From positions 667,640-731,639 of the forward strand of contig CH002344.1 in the NCBI GenBank assembly GCA_000149265.1: a DNA stretch of 64,000 nucleotides. Direction: 5' to 3'. Numbering within the stretch: the first letter of the stretch is position 1; every line of letters begins with the position of its first letter. The DNA comes from Ciona savignyi (lineage: Eukaryota > Chordata > Ascidiacea > Phlebobranchia > Cionidae). This document shows, in pieces, positions 33,833 to 46,047 of the stretch. The notes below the pieces were generated by a model. The model made no database searches, had not been told where the DNA came from, and was given only the letters and a program-made list of their open reading frames with translations. The position numbers were made by a program, and so were the translations under genes.

Positions 33833-35693
33833 AATAGTGGTGGTTGAAACGGGGTTGTCGCTTTCTTGATTATAATTTATATTTTCATTTGAAGACCATA
33901 TTATTAAGACATTTTAAATATCGAATATTATGGGGGAATCCCAATCAGCCTCCACCCACAAATATTATGTTAGATTTGGTATTACTTCGATAAACTCATC
34001 CTTATTGTACTTTTGCTACTGAAATCAATGCCGTACTTTGCTTTGACCGCATCATGTTTTAATTCTGTTCTGTCCTTAGCGCTACTATCGAAATTGTACA
34101 GCTTAATTCATGTTTAACTAATTAATTACTTTTATTAGATCCGTCCATGTCTATATCTTGTTAAATGACGAAAACCTTATTGTTACATTTTTGTTTCTGC
34201 AAGCATAAACTAAAGCGTAGCGCAGTTACAAATCAAAATATAGTTATCCATGTAAATTTTAAAAAGTATTGTTTTTGGTGTATACACTTTTGGCCTGGTT
34301 TATCTCTTAGTTTGTTGTAATTGTTGGAATAAATCTCCATCGTATAACACATATCACCTTTATTCACAGTTGTATAGCATTATGCTTTTAAATGCAATAG
34401 TTTTGACTAATTACTATAAATTTACACTAATGAGTCATTAAGGTTATTAAACACAATACAATCAGTTCATATGTACACGTATTTTAGCACAACACATCAA
34501 GGATAAGTGGCTATAATCACAACAATGAGCACAACGGTTTGTATACCACCAAGGACGACGAAGTACTAGTCACATGTTCATCAATTGTTAACGATATTAG
34601 TTCTATTTCCCGATCCATATCAAAAGCGTGTTATTAATTCATATTTATATGATGAAACTGCGGAAATTGGACAGGGGATGAAAACATTATGTGAGTATTG
34701 AAGTTAAATAAAATGTTTTTTAGTATCGGTATGTGGTGAGACTTTGGAAATATGAAATAGATTGATGGCTGAAGCTATCATTATTTGTGCCCCGCGAACG
34801 CTGGAAATTTGAGACGGTGATTCACATAGTGCTGTAAAGATTAAACAAAGTGGCATCAGATTAAACAAGTGGCACAACAATTATATATTATTCGTTTGAT
34901 TGTAAAACCAGATTAAAAGAAAGTCATGCGAACAAAATTTATACTTCTACCCTGAGGAACTTTTGGATTTCATTTCCTCATGTGTGTGCGGTTTGTTTTG
35001 ATTTAAAACAGCCACGGCGTAGTTTGATTCAATACTCTTGCATGTCATCATCAAAAAGAACTTCCAGGCAGTACTGTGAGGAATTACAGGAATTACAAGG
35101 CTACCACATAATATCCGTGCACAAGACAACGTCACTACAAGTTGGGTTTGTTGAACTTTTATATTGTGTTGCATGTTTGATATATAGTGCTATTTGATAT
35201 TTTAATCAACTAAGTGGACTGGTTAAGTATAAGTATCATTAAAAAAATGTGGTAAAATAACATTAAGTGTAATGATCAGTAATGAAAATAAAGGGAGAAA
35301 CTAATGGGAGGCCATCAGAATGTTCAGCCTTCGACATCGAATTGTCAACAGCCCGAACCCAACAGACTTCTATATTCGCCTGTGTTCGTTGAATATTCTT
35401 TACGACAATACATCAAACCCAGTGTGCTGATGGGTTAGACACAAATTATATCAGTGCATCTATCCTTAACACTGAACAGCAATAACTTCGTAATCCCGTG
35501 GGTAAAGTTTTTTTTTATTTTTAACACAGGGGATTGTAATTTATTATGTTGTCTACAACGATGGTAATTGTCCGGAAACATTCATTTCGTGGCTATGTAC
35601 TCACTATTTGATTGATCCGTGACAGAGTAGCATACCCACAAGGTTGACCATTAGAGAACATTTCGTCAAAGCGACGAGGTATTCAGTTCGGAC
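33833..35693. other. Intergenic, no gene seen
   Basis: AT-rich sequence with only short unsupported open frames (for example 34947-35197 on both strands). No known repeat family of this window is present. Confidence 0.5.
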
Positions 35694-36125
35694 TGTTAAT
35701 GCGAGAGTTTTTGTTGATTTAGATTATTATTTCCTGTTTTCTATGACGTCATTATTTTCTCTCATTTGCCTTTTTATCCTTTGTTCTCTTTGTTTTTTGT
35801 ACACGTGTAAGGCGTGGCTTTAGTTTATTTCTTTAGTATTTTCGGTGACCTTTTTAGTTGTACGTGAGAGTCCGTGGTGAAACGACCAAAAGCGTTGAAT
35901 AGTCAAAGCGATTGTGTTAAATAGAAAGAAAGATTAATCTGTAGTGAACGGATTGACCTGCCTAATCCCCCAAACTCAGGTATTTAATTTATATTCTTCT
36001 GTGTTTATTATTTATTGTTTCGTATTATTTATATTGTGTTAATTCGTTTCAGTTACCGCATTTCAATAAACTTCGCTGGAGAAAAGCGCGTAACTGCTAA
36101 GGGGCAATAAGGCAAATTCAGAACA
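35694..36125 (+). repeat. 5' LTR
   Basis: 432 bp, TG...CA ends. The polyadenylation-type hexamer AATAAA lies in the 3' part (TTTCAATAAACTTCGC, about 36065). Confidence 0.92.
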
Positions 36126-36160
36126 GTAACTGAGTGGGATTGGCAATTTAAGTATACGTA

Positions 36161-37795
36161 ATGGAGACGAAATTGCCGAAAGAGAGCATCGCGTCGTTTG
36201 AGGCTGAAACGAATCAGCAGACGCGAGATTCACGAGAAGGTGCCCAAAGGATTCCATCAGACGTGACCATGCCAAACTCCTCTGGTGACGAATGTTTAAT
36301 TATAAGAAAACATCGACATCGAGACAACGAACTTAATAATGGGGATAACTATGAACGCTGGGAACACATGGAAGGTGAACTGCACGATAAACTAGACATA
36401 CTGGATGCGGCCATAATTGCAAGTGACCTTGTTAGAGTGCAAAATGCAAGTTTTGATTTATTTGCGATGAAATCCAACATGGAAAAGATTATGCAGATAT
36501 TCAAATCAACCGAATGCGAAAAGTTAACTTTAAGGTATACCAAATGTAAAGAACTTTTAACTAAAGCAAAACAAGATGCGAAAATAACTGTTATTCAACT
36601 TCGACAAGAAAGAATATCCTTGAAGTCAAACTCATATAAAAGATCCTCTAGCAAATGTTTTAGCCAAAAAAGTGAATCGGCAGAAGAAATGTTGAAAAAA
36701 GAGCGATGCAAACAATTAATCGCTGCTTCTGCATTAAAAGAAAAACTGGAATTTGTTAAGAAAGAAAGACAACTTGAGTTAGAAAAAATGCAAGCAGAAC
36801 AGTTTCTATCCATCAATCGTATTTCCAGCGAAATCACGGAAAATAACGCTCGAGCATCGACTTGTCTTGAAGCGGAAAGTAGTGACAATATTTTTGAAAT
36901 ACAATCGGAAGCTGTTTTTAAGTTGCCACCTGTGATGAACAAAACTACGTCGTTTCCAAAACAAACAAACGATGCCGTACCCACTTTAGTTTCCCAATCA
37001 TTGGAGAGCGTCTTTGCAACAGAACGTCAGGAACGAATCGTTCCTCAATTTACATTCCATTGCAATAAACAAATTTCTTCAGCCAAATTAATCCATGAAA
37101 ACGCCGACCTGGACAATCCTGTTCATACCTGTATTCAATCGAGATGTAAAAAGTTGGGACATGAACTAAAATGCTTTCGAGATGTTAAAGTACAGCGGTG
37201 CTACGTGCCACCCGATTTTGAAACTGTAGAAACCGCCGAAACCCCTTATGATCTAATAAGTAGACAGATGCGGCTAAGTCAGTTAACGGCAGACGCATCA
37301 AATAAAAGCCAGAATGACAAAGTTCAAAATGAAATACAAGAAGAGATGAAAAGAGTGCCGATAAGAAGCTCAACTGTAACCGGTTTCGACGTAAAGAAGC
37401 TTCTTCACAACTCGTCTTGGTCTCGAGCAACGAGGGCGATCGCGAAGTATTTGCATTTTACTCGAAGCCTTAAAACCCAAACGCTGCTTCTTGTGAGACG
37501 AGAATTGATGCACGAAGCAGAAGTCCTAATACGGAAAAATGATTACGGTCCTATTAGAGATGCAGAAGAGCCTCAATATGCTAATTTGGGCTATGAAGTA
37601 AAGCATCATGTTACGTTACTAAAAAATGGTCACATTGTTGAACCCCTAATCCGAGATTCACATGAGTATAGTGAACTGCAAACTTTGTCAGCGGACAGAT
37701 TTCAAAAAGGTCCGCCATTTTTATGTTGTAGCGTGAACATGACGGCAGGGCATCTTGTGTTTGATTACGCAGCGAAATACCCTGGTATAACTTAA
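36161..37795 (+). CDS. Gag-like ORF fused to a remnant of BEL/Pao pol
   Basis: An intact 544-codon ORF starting 35 bp after the 5' LTR. Residues about 60-240 are highly charged and helical, with a coiled-coil-like stretch (ERCKQLIAASALKEKLEF), as in BEL/Pao Gag proteins. Near residues 405-470 the sequence switches to wording found between RNase H and integrase in BEL/Pao Pol: NSSWSRATRAIAKYLHFTRS, then LVRRELMHEAEVLIRK. No CCHC knuckle, DTG/DSG protease motif, YxDD or integrase D,D-E residues are visible. This fits a large internal deletion that fused gag in frame to a late part of pol. The family assignment rests on memory of those motifs. The ORF has stayed open, as expected for a young copy. 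Confidence 0.75.
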   Translation: METKLPKESIASFEAETNQQTRDSREGAQRIPSDVTMPNSSGDECLIIRKHRHRDNELNNGDNYERWEHMEGELHDKLDILDAAIIASDLVRVQNASFDLFAMKSNMEKIMQIFKSTECEKLTLRYTKCKELLTKAKQDAKITVIQLRQERISLKSNSYKRSSSKCFSQKSESAEEMLKKERCKQLIAASALKEKLEFVKKERQLELEKMQAEQFLSINRISSEITENNARASTCLEAESSDNIFEIQSEAVFKLPPVMNKTTSFPKQTNDAVPTLVSQSLESVFATERQERIVPQFTFHCNKQISSAKLIHENADLDNPVHTCIQSRCKKLGHELKCFRDVKVQRCYVPPDFETVETAETPYDLISRQMRLSQLTADASNKSQNDKVQNEIQEEMKRVPIRSSTVTGFDVKKLLHNSSWSRATRAIAKYLHFTRSLKTQTLLLVRRELMHEAEVLIRKNDYGPIRDAEEPQYANLGYEVKHHVTLLKNGHIVEPLIRDSHEYSELQTLSADRFQKGPPFLCCSVNMTAGHLVFDYAAKYPGIT

Positions 37796-37958
37796 ACGAT
37801 TACCCGACGAGGAGCCAGACGATTATCCGACGATTACCCGACGAGGAGCCTTATCCAAAACCGTTATACCCGTTATCGCCATTTACTGTATTGTTTAACG
37901 CCATTTACTTGTGTTTAACGTTTCAAAGGGAAAAATTTGTAAAATTTTTGGGAAGCCA

Positions 37959-38390
37959 TGTTAATGCGAGAGTTTTTGTTGATTTAGATTATTATTTCCT
38001 GTTTTCTATGACGTCATTATTTTCTCTCATTTGCCTTTTTATCCTTTGTTCTCTTTGTTTTTTGTACACGTGTAAGGCGTGGCTTTAGTTTATTTCTTTA
38101 GTATTTTCGGTGACCTTTTTAGTTGTACGTGAGAGTCCGTGGTGAAACGACCAAAAGCGTTGAATAGTCAAAGCGATTGTGTTAAATAGAAAGAAAGATT
38201 AATCTGTAGTGAACGGATTGACCTGCCTAATCCCCCAAACTCAGGTATTTAATTTATATTCTTCTGTGTTTATTATTTATTGTTTCGTATTATTTATATT
38301 GTGTTAATTCGTTTCAGTTACCGCATTTCAATAAACTTCGCTGGAGAAAAGCGCGTAACTGCTAAGGGGCAATAAGGCAAATTCAGAACA
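37959..38390 (+). repeat. 3' LTR
   Basis: 432 bp; base for base the same as the 5' LTR as far as I can read. It is preceded by a short duplicated motif (GATTACCCGACGAGGAGCC twice, 37799-37850). Confidence 0.92.
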
Positions 38391-38562
38391 CGGACCTTGG
38401 TCGCCAAAAATTGAAATACGATCAAGCAAACGGTATCAGTAAACATGCAGAATAGAGTTATGCGTTAACACCTCTTAGCAAGTCTACGGAAAATATTTGG
38501 TTAACAAAATGGTTTACCCTATGGTATAGTATATTCCCAGATATAAAAAACACAATTTTTAT

Positions 38563-38757
38563 TTGTCCGACCAGTTAGTTAGTCTGACGGTTTAGTGCGA
38601 CGCCTTCAACCGAAATGTTGTAGATTCGCAACTGGTCACTAGCTAGTCGGTTGTGTGCTTGGGCAAGGCACTTAACAAACATTGCCTAAACCCAGCGGAT
38701 TAATGGGTTCTATCAAATTAAAGGAATGTGTCTATTATACACAACACACTGCAATAT
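38563..38757 (+). mobile_element. tRNA-related SINE, tail missing
   Basis: Head and middle up to ACACAACACACTGCAATA. It lies downstream of the stop codon of the minus-strand membrane protein gene, possibly in its 3' UTR. Confidence 0.7.
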
Positions 38758-38873
38758 AGCGGACGATACGGCGTCTGGTCTTGATTTTATAATTTTATGA
38801 CTGATGATCATCGTTCCACAATAAACTTGACTACCGGAAAAATGGACTGGGTTTACACTTGGGTTTGTGGTAC

Positions 38874-40676
38874 TCACACTAGACCACTTCCGTTGTCGGC
38901 TACTCGATTTGATTTCTGGTAACACTTCATTGTCTTGTAGAATAGAATTGAGTAAACAGCTTGAATGGTGATTGTGGAACCGACCACGAAACCAGGCATA
39001 ATTAAAACCGCCGTTTCTGAATTATATTAAGTTAAAAAACACAAAAAATTTAAACACAATTAGTATACATAATTCAGATGTTAATTAGTTTGGCATAAGC
39101 CTTGTAATTACGCAATAACTACATACTATTAAAGAACAAAGTCAAATTTTAAACAGTATTTAATAATTTGTATATTAATACGAAACGAAGCTTAAGAAAA
39201 CTTAATATGTTAGCAGTCTTACTAGTGAGAAATTCACGTTTCGATAAAAGTTCCCTTTGCTTTAGTTTATACTATGCCGAAGAAGATGGGTTCTATTCAT
39301 CATCTAAGCCAGTGCAACTTCAAAACGTGTTGAAATTCACTTGTTAGGGACAAGTAAAAAAATCACAAAGGCAAAGTGACGAGACTTGATGTCTTGTTGC
39401 TCTAACCAAACGAGGCGGTTTGATTTGGAAAGTGACTGCATTGTGGAAAAGTTACCTCTATGGTAGCATTTGTGATGAATATAGTTCGCACTGACGATCG
39501 TATTGAGACCAAATAAGTCCCAAATAAGAAAGAGTTTTACCACGTCGAAGACCAACGTCAAAACCAGCGCAATTTTGCTTAAAACAGGAAGCCATTTCGG
39601 CAGAACAGCCTGTAATAATTAGTATACATAATTCAGATATTGATTAGTTTGGCATAAGCCCTGTATTTACGCAATAATATTACATACCATATGCCCCCAC
39701 TTTTGGCTAAAAGTCTGGGGGGAATTACTACGGCCGAACAGAATACCTTACCGTTAAAGCTGGTGACGTGTGTAAAGTGTGCTGTCGCTCCCACAAATAA
39801 ACATAAACCGAACTTAAAGAGATGGTGGCTGAAGTCACTCCATTCAGTCTGAGTAGCAGCGAGCAAACTTTTTCGTTGTAACGGATTGGGATGAGTAGCC
39901 GTATTACAAACATAGCACATTCCACAATCATGATCATATTTGATGAAACAAAACACTGCAAAATATTTCGGTTTAAAAAGACTGTATGATTCATAACATT
40001 ACTCAGTTTAAAAAAAATTAAGATTTTAGTTAAAACATTTTTTAGTATAAGCATTTAAAATAATAGGATAGGATATAAATGTTTATCCCCGTGAATGGGA
40101 AAACCAAGGGGTTAACACACTGGCAACCTTCGGATCGCCTTCAATTTGGTAGAACCCAATAATCCGCTGGGTTTATGCAATGTCCGTTAAGCGCCGTGGC
40201 CAAGGACACAACTAAATAGCTAACGACCAGTTTCGCACCGGCAACCTTTCGATTGAAAGGCGACGTACTAAACCGCCAGACTAACCGAACGGACATTTAA
40301 TATAAGCATTTAAAATATTAGTTTAAAACAAGTTGCTTACCTTTTTGATTCGCGGTAATTTCTTTATACAAACCCACATCTCACATTGTCCTCCCTTTGC
40401 AGTGCTGTTGCCATGAGCTTTTGACGACCAGCATAAAAATAGAAACTTCAAAAATGAGTATTGTAATGCAAATTGCAATAACAACTGGCGGCCCTTGAGT
40501 CTTGTGACTGGTTATATTTGCATTATTCGTTGTATTATCGGGCGCCAAAAGGCTTGATTCAAAGGGTAATCTTATAGTTCCGTTTTTCATAATCATTAAC
40601 AAATTTCCAATAGTCGATAATTCAAAATCGGGGGAGAGCTCCTTTAACAAGTAGGTAGTTTTTACCAAAAATATTA
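38874..40676 (-). CDS. Multi-pass membrane protein of unknown family
   Basis: Four minus-strand exons in transcript order: 40676-40341, 39955-39752, 39609-39456, 39016-38874 (stop TGA at 38876-38874). The last three join in phase. The first carries an extracellular-type stretch with N-glycosylation sites (NGT, NTT, NIT) and a membrane segment (VVIAICITILIFEVSIFMLV). To reach the frame that ends at its donor, a one-base shift is needed near 40395, in AAAGGGAGG. Past that point MWVCIKKLPRIKK leads into further hydrophobic segments (MIMIVECAMFVIRLLIPI, IALVLTLVFDVVKLFLIW, VLIMPGFVVGSTITIQ), so at least five spans are expected. The shift may be a sequencing error, a disabled allele, or a missed splice. 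If the shift is real, the translation could instead begin at ATG 40379. The 5' exons are not found. No family is recognised. Confidence 0.5.
40064..40295 (-). mobile_element. tRNA-related SINE, internally deleted
   Basis: Reverse copy inside the first recognised intron of the minus-strand membrane protein gene; the segment around the CAATAGCTCCGG block is missing. Confidence 0.7.
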
Positions 40677-40679
40677 CTG

Positions 40680-42114
40680 TAAAGTCTTAGAATACCAATC
40701 AATTCTGTCAATCTTGGACCTAAACTGGACTGACCAACCTGTCTAAAAGCCGTGGAATTATGAACAGAAATCGAACAGGTTTGCGGAAAGCGATAAAATG
40801 TCTCAAATGTTCACAAGTATTAAATATGATCATTGCACCTTAATTAGGCCCACAAACTACTCTTGTTTCATTGGTTTGCTGGATTTGGATCATATACGGT
40901 GAAAATATACTTTCTTACTGGAATTACGGTCATTGGTGCTGAAAATTTGAGAAATATTATATACAATAAAATAAACAACCAAGATAAAAATAGAATGTTG
41001 TTTCTCTACTGATGAGATTATGTATTTTTGAAGATGGTAACTAACATTCTTCTGACGGTTAAACCAATGGCATAATCCATTCTTACCGAGATATTGCCAG
41101 CATGGCTTTTATACTACAATAGATTAAGTAGGTTACCTATGATAAGAGGAATCAAAAGCATAAAATAATGTTAAGTTAAATTAAAATAAAAATACTTCAC
41201 GATAGTTTTATAAGAGAATGAAATATGCAAACACCGACTGCTTAATTAGAATATTTATGGCAAGCGGTGTGCAATTGTAAAATAAATTAGGAAATCAATT
41301 TTATATTCACGTTAAGCAGCTGCTGTGAAACATAAGCTGAAATTAATTACAGTGGAACCCCGCTTGGCGATCACCTCGATAACACGACCACCTCATTATT
41401 AGGACCACTTCAGTGCGGTCCCAAATAATTTACTATGGTAATGAATTGCATTCTCTTTCAATAACGCGACCACCCCGGTTTCCCGACCAAGACCGACATG
41501 TTTTGGTCAAAATCTTCAAATTTAACTCCGCTAAAGAGACCACACGTTCTAAATAATTTGCTCAATAACACAAATAAGTTAATCGTGGCAAACAGAACTA
41601 AATCTTATAAGATAAACTTTGGTACTAACATTTGTTTAAATTTATTCTGCAGTGTCTAATAAAAATAATGGCAAGAAACAACTGGCTAGCCCAAAGGGTT
41701 CAATCCAAAAAGCATCACGCTGTCAGTCAACGCCCACGTGGACATAAAATAATAATTTAGTTTGTGTAATTTAAACCATGTTACCCGTAGTCAAAACATG
41801 TTACCGGTAGTAAATTAAATCACGGGTTACATGTGCCAATCTTGAAGTAATAACCTTTCTTTCATGTACGTGTATTTGTACCTAAAAAGTCATTTGTTTA
41901 AAAATAGTCAAAATCTACATTTTTAGTTAGTTTCTCACGTCAGTCAATTTCCATTTACTTCATATTTTCAATTTCTCCATTTTCCATATATTTTTTTTAT
42001 CCAATTATTTTCCGCCTCCCCACTAAAACTATTATCATAGGGTCCTTTGACAATTTAAATATTCAACCAGCTTAATTAGCTTTCACAAAACGAAGTGGAT
42101 TTCGTCTCGGCCTA
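40680..42114. other. Intergenic region
   Basis: Contains pogo/Tigger-like sequence from about 41350 (CAGTGGAACCCCGCTTGG and several further GACCACC motifs to 41560). The upstream exons of the minus-strand membrane protein gene may be here but were not resolved. Confidence 0.45.
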
Positions 42115-42495
42115 CCGATCAAGATAAATTATCAGAAGACAAATCACGATATGTCATGACGTACAAATAGTCCGGAGATTTGATGGATGGTTTGCAGTAT
42201 GTTTACAGTATAGTCATCTTGGCTTTAACTGTAAAAGCCAGTTGTATCAGACAAAGATTACAACAAGAAGGATCAGTTATGTAACCAAACTCTAGTGGTT
42301 CCACTACACTTAAGTAGTTTTACTTTAAATAAGTTACACTTTCTTAGCATACTATATAGATATTTAATTTATTTAGTTTTTTTTTAAAAAACTATATGAG
42401 TAGTCTAATATATAGGTTTATACAACCGTTATTTCTGTTTACATTAGCAGTTTCTTGAACCATCACGAAAATGTCTAATTGATTTAGGAATAAAA
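42115..42495 (+). promoter_or_regulatory. Promoter block of LDLa-receptor gene A
   Basis: About 380 bp that recurs almost unchanged upstream of gene C (50098-50463) and is absent upstream of gene B. It holds a possible TATA element (ATATATA, 42408-42414) 82 bp before the ATG. Conservation together with the signal exon suggests it is part of the functional cassette; promoter activity is inferred. Confidence 0.45.
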
Positions 42496-45400
42496 ATGAA
42501 GATTATCGTCCTAATAGTTATGCTTGGACTTTTTGTGAAAGGTAAGAATATTAAGTTATATTTGTAAGAGGATTAGGAAAACACGTTTTGTGTTAAAAAT
42601 ACTGGTTTGACAGTAAAAAACTGTCGTTTGTCGTTTTCCTGTTATCCAGGGTTTTATCAATAGTCCTGTTTCGTGTTTTCATTGCTGAAACAAAAATAAA
42701 CTAAACTAAAATAATTCTATATGACCATGGTATAATTGAATCTATCCATCTTCGTACAATTAAATCTATCTATCTTTGTACAATTAAATCTATCTTGGAT
42801 AGTACATAATATTCATGTTTATGTACAATTGAATCTACCTATCTTCGTACAATTGAATCTATGTATTGTCACTTCAGGCAAGAAGTATGACTGCGATTGC
42901 TATCGAGACAAACAACTGTGCATGCGTACCGGGGTTCGAGTGAAGGGATTCTATTACGAATGGCAGAGATGCAATGGCTACAACGACTGTGGGGATTGGA
43001 GCGACGAGAATAACTGCACTGAGAAATGCAGCCGGTTAAATTTAACGATGTGTGACTGTTATGAGAAAGGTACATGTGACCGTGAGGGATTGATCTTTCG
43101 CCGGGGTTGTTATCGGTCAAATTATGCCTGCGACGGGAGAAACTATTGTGGAGATTGGAGCGATGAAAGGAACTGCAGCTATTCCTGTGCCCGTAACGAA
43201 AACGAATGCAAATGTCACATGAACGGGGGGAAGTGTGATTCGAATGGGAATATCATCACGCATTGCTATCGTGACAGGCACAAGTGCAACGGTAGGAACC
43301 ATTGCGGTGATTGGACTGACGAACAGAATTGCACCTGTGGTCAGGAATACTTAAAGTGCGGTTGTATTTTAAACTCAAACAACTGTACATCTTACACTGG
43401 CTGCGTTAAAAGGAAACAAGTTTTTAATGGAGTGCGAAATTGTGAGGATTTATCAGACGAACCATGCGAAAGAATAAGAACAAATTTGAGAAGGGCTGTT
43501 CCGTACTACAGACAACGAACTCGAGAAACTACAACTACAAACATTATTCTGTGTCGTAACGCTTCTTCCTACCAATACCTTATCGATTTAAAAAGGATTA
43601 GTCCTCACAAAATTAATTGTACCCAAGTGGGTATTTATTCGGATAAGAACTTCACTCGTATTGATAATCAGTGGTGGTGTTCTAATAACTTCCTTTTGAA
43701 GGCTGGTTTACAGTTGTGTGCAAATAAGGCCTTTGTTATTGCACCTAATCTCTGCAACGGATTTGCAGATTGCTCTGACGGAAGTGACGAACTATATGAC
43801 GTACCAGGATTTAAATGCAGAGCGCGGAATAATTACACCCAGATCAAACAATCTTGCGTTCTTCCTCAAGTTAATCTTCGCAACAACATTTCTTACTGTC
43901 AGGATAATTCGGACATGTGCTATGTTGATGGACAGTTAAAATGCTTTCGTTGCTTGGATAGAAAGTTGTTGCTTGCGCCGAAACAAGTATGCGATGGCGT
44001 CGTTGATTGTTACGATATGTCAGATGAATGCCTCTGCGAAGATCAGACAATATGTGCTGAGGTTCTGGGAAAATCTAGACAGCAGTGCCCGCTTGGCCAA
44101 ATGTTATGCAACCATGAATGCATGCCAAACGAATACGTCATGTGCAATAAATCATTGAACTGCAACGGAAATTTAAACTCAAAATATTGCATGAAATCAG
44201 GCATAGAAAGTAGAAGTCTCCACGATGGCACAGGTTACATATTCTGTCCAACTGACAGAAAAAATGTATTTTACACGAACGCGAGTATGTGCGATGGAAT
44301 ACCAGAATGCTACAGCCGTCAAGACGAATGCGGAGTAGGTTGTCCAAACGAATCTCATTTTTGTAACTTTGACATTTCATGCCACACCTCACGTATAACA
44401 GAAATATGGGAACAGACGGGGCTGATATTTCTCCTAAAACGAGGTTATTGTGATGGTCGGCCAAGATCCAGTCTCCCAACATGTCCTCTCGGATTTGATG
44501 AAATAAATTGCACTGGTCGATATTACTGCCATACTGCGACCAAAGACCTTTATAGCATCAACCAGTCACTTTTATGCGATGGTGTGTTGGATTGCGACGA
44601 TGGATCTGACGAATGGGAATCTGTTTGCAACAGAACTAGGTTTTATTGTCGCAGTAAGAAACCACTCTCGGTTTCACGTGCCGATGTCGAAAATGGGATC
44701 AGGGATTGCAGCGATGGCAGTGACGAATGCCCGAAAAACAGCAAAAAAAAGAGTTTCTTTTCATCTCCATTTGAAATGATTGGCAATCCCTTGTTTCGTG
44801 TAATTCTATGGATAATGGGGGTTCTCTCTCTAGGCGGAAATGTTGCAGTGTTTACAATTTCAATGTTGAAGACCAGAGCAGCTATAACAAAACCTTTAAA
44901 GTTGGCATTTCTTTGCCTTATCGCCAACCTTTCGGTTTCAGATTCTCTCATGGGAATCTACATATTATCAGTTTCGACAAGTGGTAGGCAGTTTTCCGGG
45001 AGATATTGCTATCATGATGCTGAATGGAGAAGCAGCAGTGCTTGCTCTGTGCTTGGTTCCATGGCTGTAATTTCGACCGAAGTCTCGGCATTCACAATGG
45101 CGACAATGACTATCTTTCGACTTCTATCTGTGTATTTTCCAATAAAAATGACTAACATTAAACGTGCAGTGTACGTTGTACCGATAACATTCGCATGGTG
45201 CGTCGGAATACTTATCGGAACTCTCCCGCTAGTCAACTACCGATCAGGGTATTTCGTCAACTCCGCTTGGTATCCAAACTACTTCTATAAGAGACGAGAA
45301 ATGAAGAAGACAGATATGGAACAATTGGCGGCTCGTGTGGCTGAATTTTCGGGAAATGTTTCCAGTATGGATTGGTTTGGTGTAAAAGCAACCATCTCCA

Positions 45401-45888
45401 ATGCCTTTAAAGAACTTAAGATCAAAGGTGAATTTGGTTACTTCGGCGAGACCAGTGTCTGCTTACCAAGACTATTTGTTAAAGTCGGCGATGGTGCTTG
45501 GGGGTATTCCACATTCATCATTGTACTTAACTTTTTCCTGTTTATATTCATGGCTGTCAGCTACATCACCATGTATCAAAGAAGTAGGAAAGTCGTTAAA
45601 TGTGGAACGAAGAAGTTGAAAAGATTGCTCCGAACCATTTCTTTGATGATTCTGTCCAACTTCTGTTGCTGGATGCCGATATGTATCATGTCCTTTATTA
45701 GTTTAGCTGGTATAAAGCTTGACAAAATCGTTTATGTCGTATGTGCCGGGGTTTTACTTCCGATAAACAGTGTTCTGAATCCAATCATCTACTCTGATAT
45801 CGCCATGAGTTACGTACGGAAAGTGTTCAAAAACCATGGATCGACAACCAGTTCGCAGAATGCTGGAAATCGTACTACGAACCTGTAA
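42496..45888 (+). CDS. LDLa-repeat/7TM receptor, gene A
   Basis: Two exons, 42496-42541 and 42878-45888, giving 1,018 aa. Exon 1 encodes a signal peptide (MKIIVLIVMLGLFVKG). Residues 17-649 form a cysteine-rich ectodomain with about 9-11 LDL-receptor class A modules; calcium-site signatures include CGDWSDENNC, CGDWSDERNC, CGDWTDEQNC, CSDGSDE, CDDGSDE. Many NxT/S sites are present. A rhodopsin-type 7TM domain follows directly (about 650-1000), with NPIIY in TM7 at 983-987 and CCWMP in TM6. The DRY position reads FRL, and ECL2 is unusually long (about 90 residues). No leucine-rich repeats separate the two halves, unlike relaxin receptors and snail GRL101. A plasma-membrane receptor binding a protein or lipoprotein ligand is likely; the ligand is unknown. 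Polyadenylation signal at 46048. The genes at 46834 and 50464 are near-identical copies. Confidence 0.93.
42611..42712 (-). repeat. 120-bp interspersed repeat in intron 1 of gene A
   Basis: Reverse-strand copy (ACTGTCGTTTGTCGTTTTCC ... AAAATAAACTAAACTAAAAT) of the family described at 19071; the equivalent copy is kept in gene C. Confidence 0.6.
42735..42868. repeat. Short tandem repeat in intron 1 of gene A
   Basis: Units of about 18-24 bp around GTACAATTGAATCTATC, ending at the acceptor of exon 2. The array is open in the receptor frame, which makes the exon look 5'-extended; the equivalent array in gene C (50690-50880) differs in length and order. Confidence 0.75.
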
Positions 45889-46047
45889 CATAATCGCACT
45901 GCTCACCTGAACTAAATATATATAATATATTTTATTGCTGCCGATCGTATATTCAATCAATCAATTTCATTTTAACGTCATGTCCGAACATATTTCTGAT
46001 AGAAAAAACATACGGATATTTATAAGTGTGTAAGTTAAATGTAGAAA

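Larger units (their letters stand above)
35694..38390 (+). mobile_element. Non-autonomous LTR retrotransposon (BEL/Pao-like)
   Basis: Two 432-bp LTRs (35694-36125 and 37959-38390), beginning TGTTAATGCG and ending TTCAGAACA, flank a 1.8-kb interior. The element is bordered by a perfect 5-bp target duplication, CGGAC (35689-35693 and 38391-38395). I see no difference between the LTRs, so the insertion is recent. The interior has one ORF and lacks protease, reverse transcriptase, RNase H and integrase, so mobility would need help from a full-length relative. A short purine run (AAAGGGAAAAA, about 37925) may serve as polypurine tract. No clear tRNA primer site was recognised after the 5' LTR. Confidence 0.93.

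Noticed and set aside
42736-42877. N-terminal extension of the gene A receptor upstream of exon 2
   Set aside because: The extra residues come from the intron tandem repeat, which happens to be open. A signal exon with a matching phase and a strong acceptor (CACTTCAG) explains the gene better, and gene C has the same structure.
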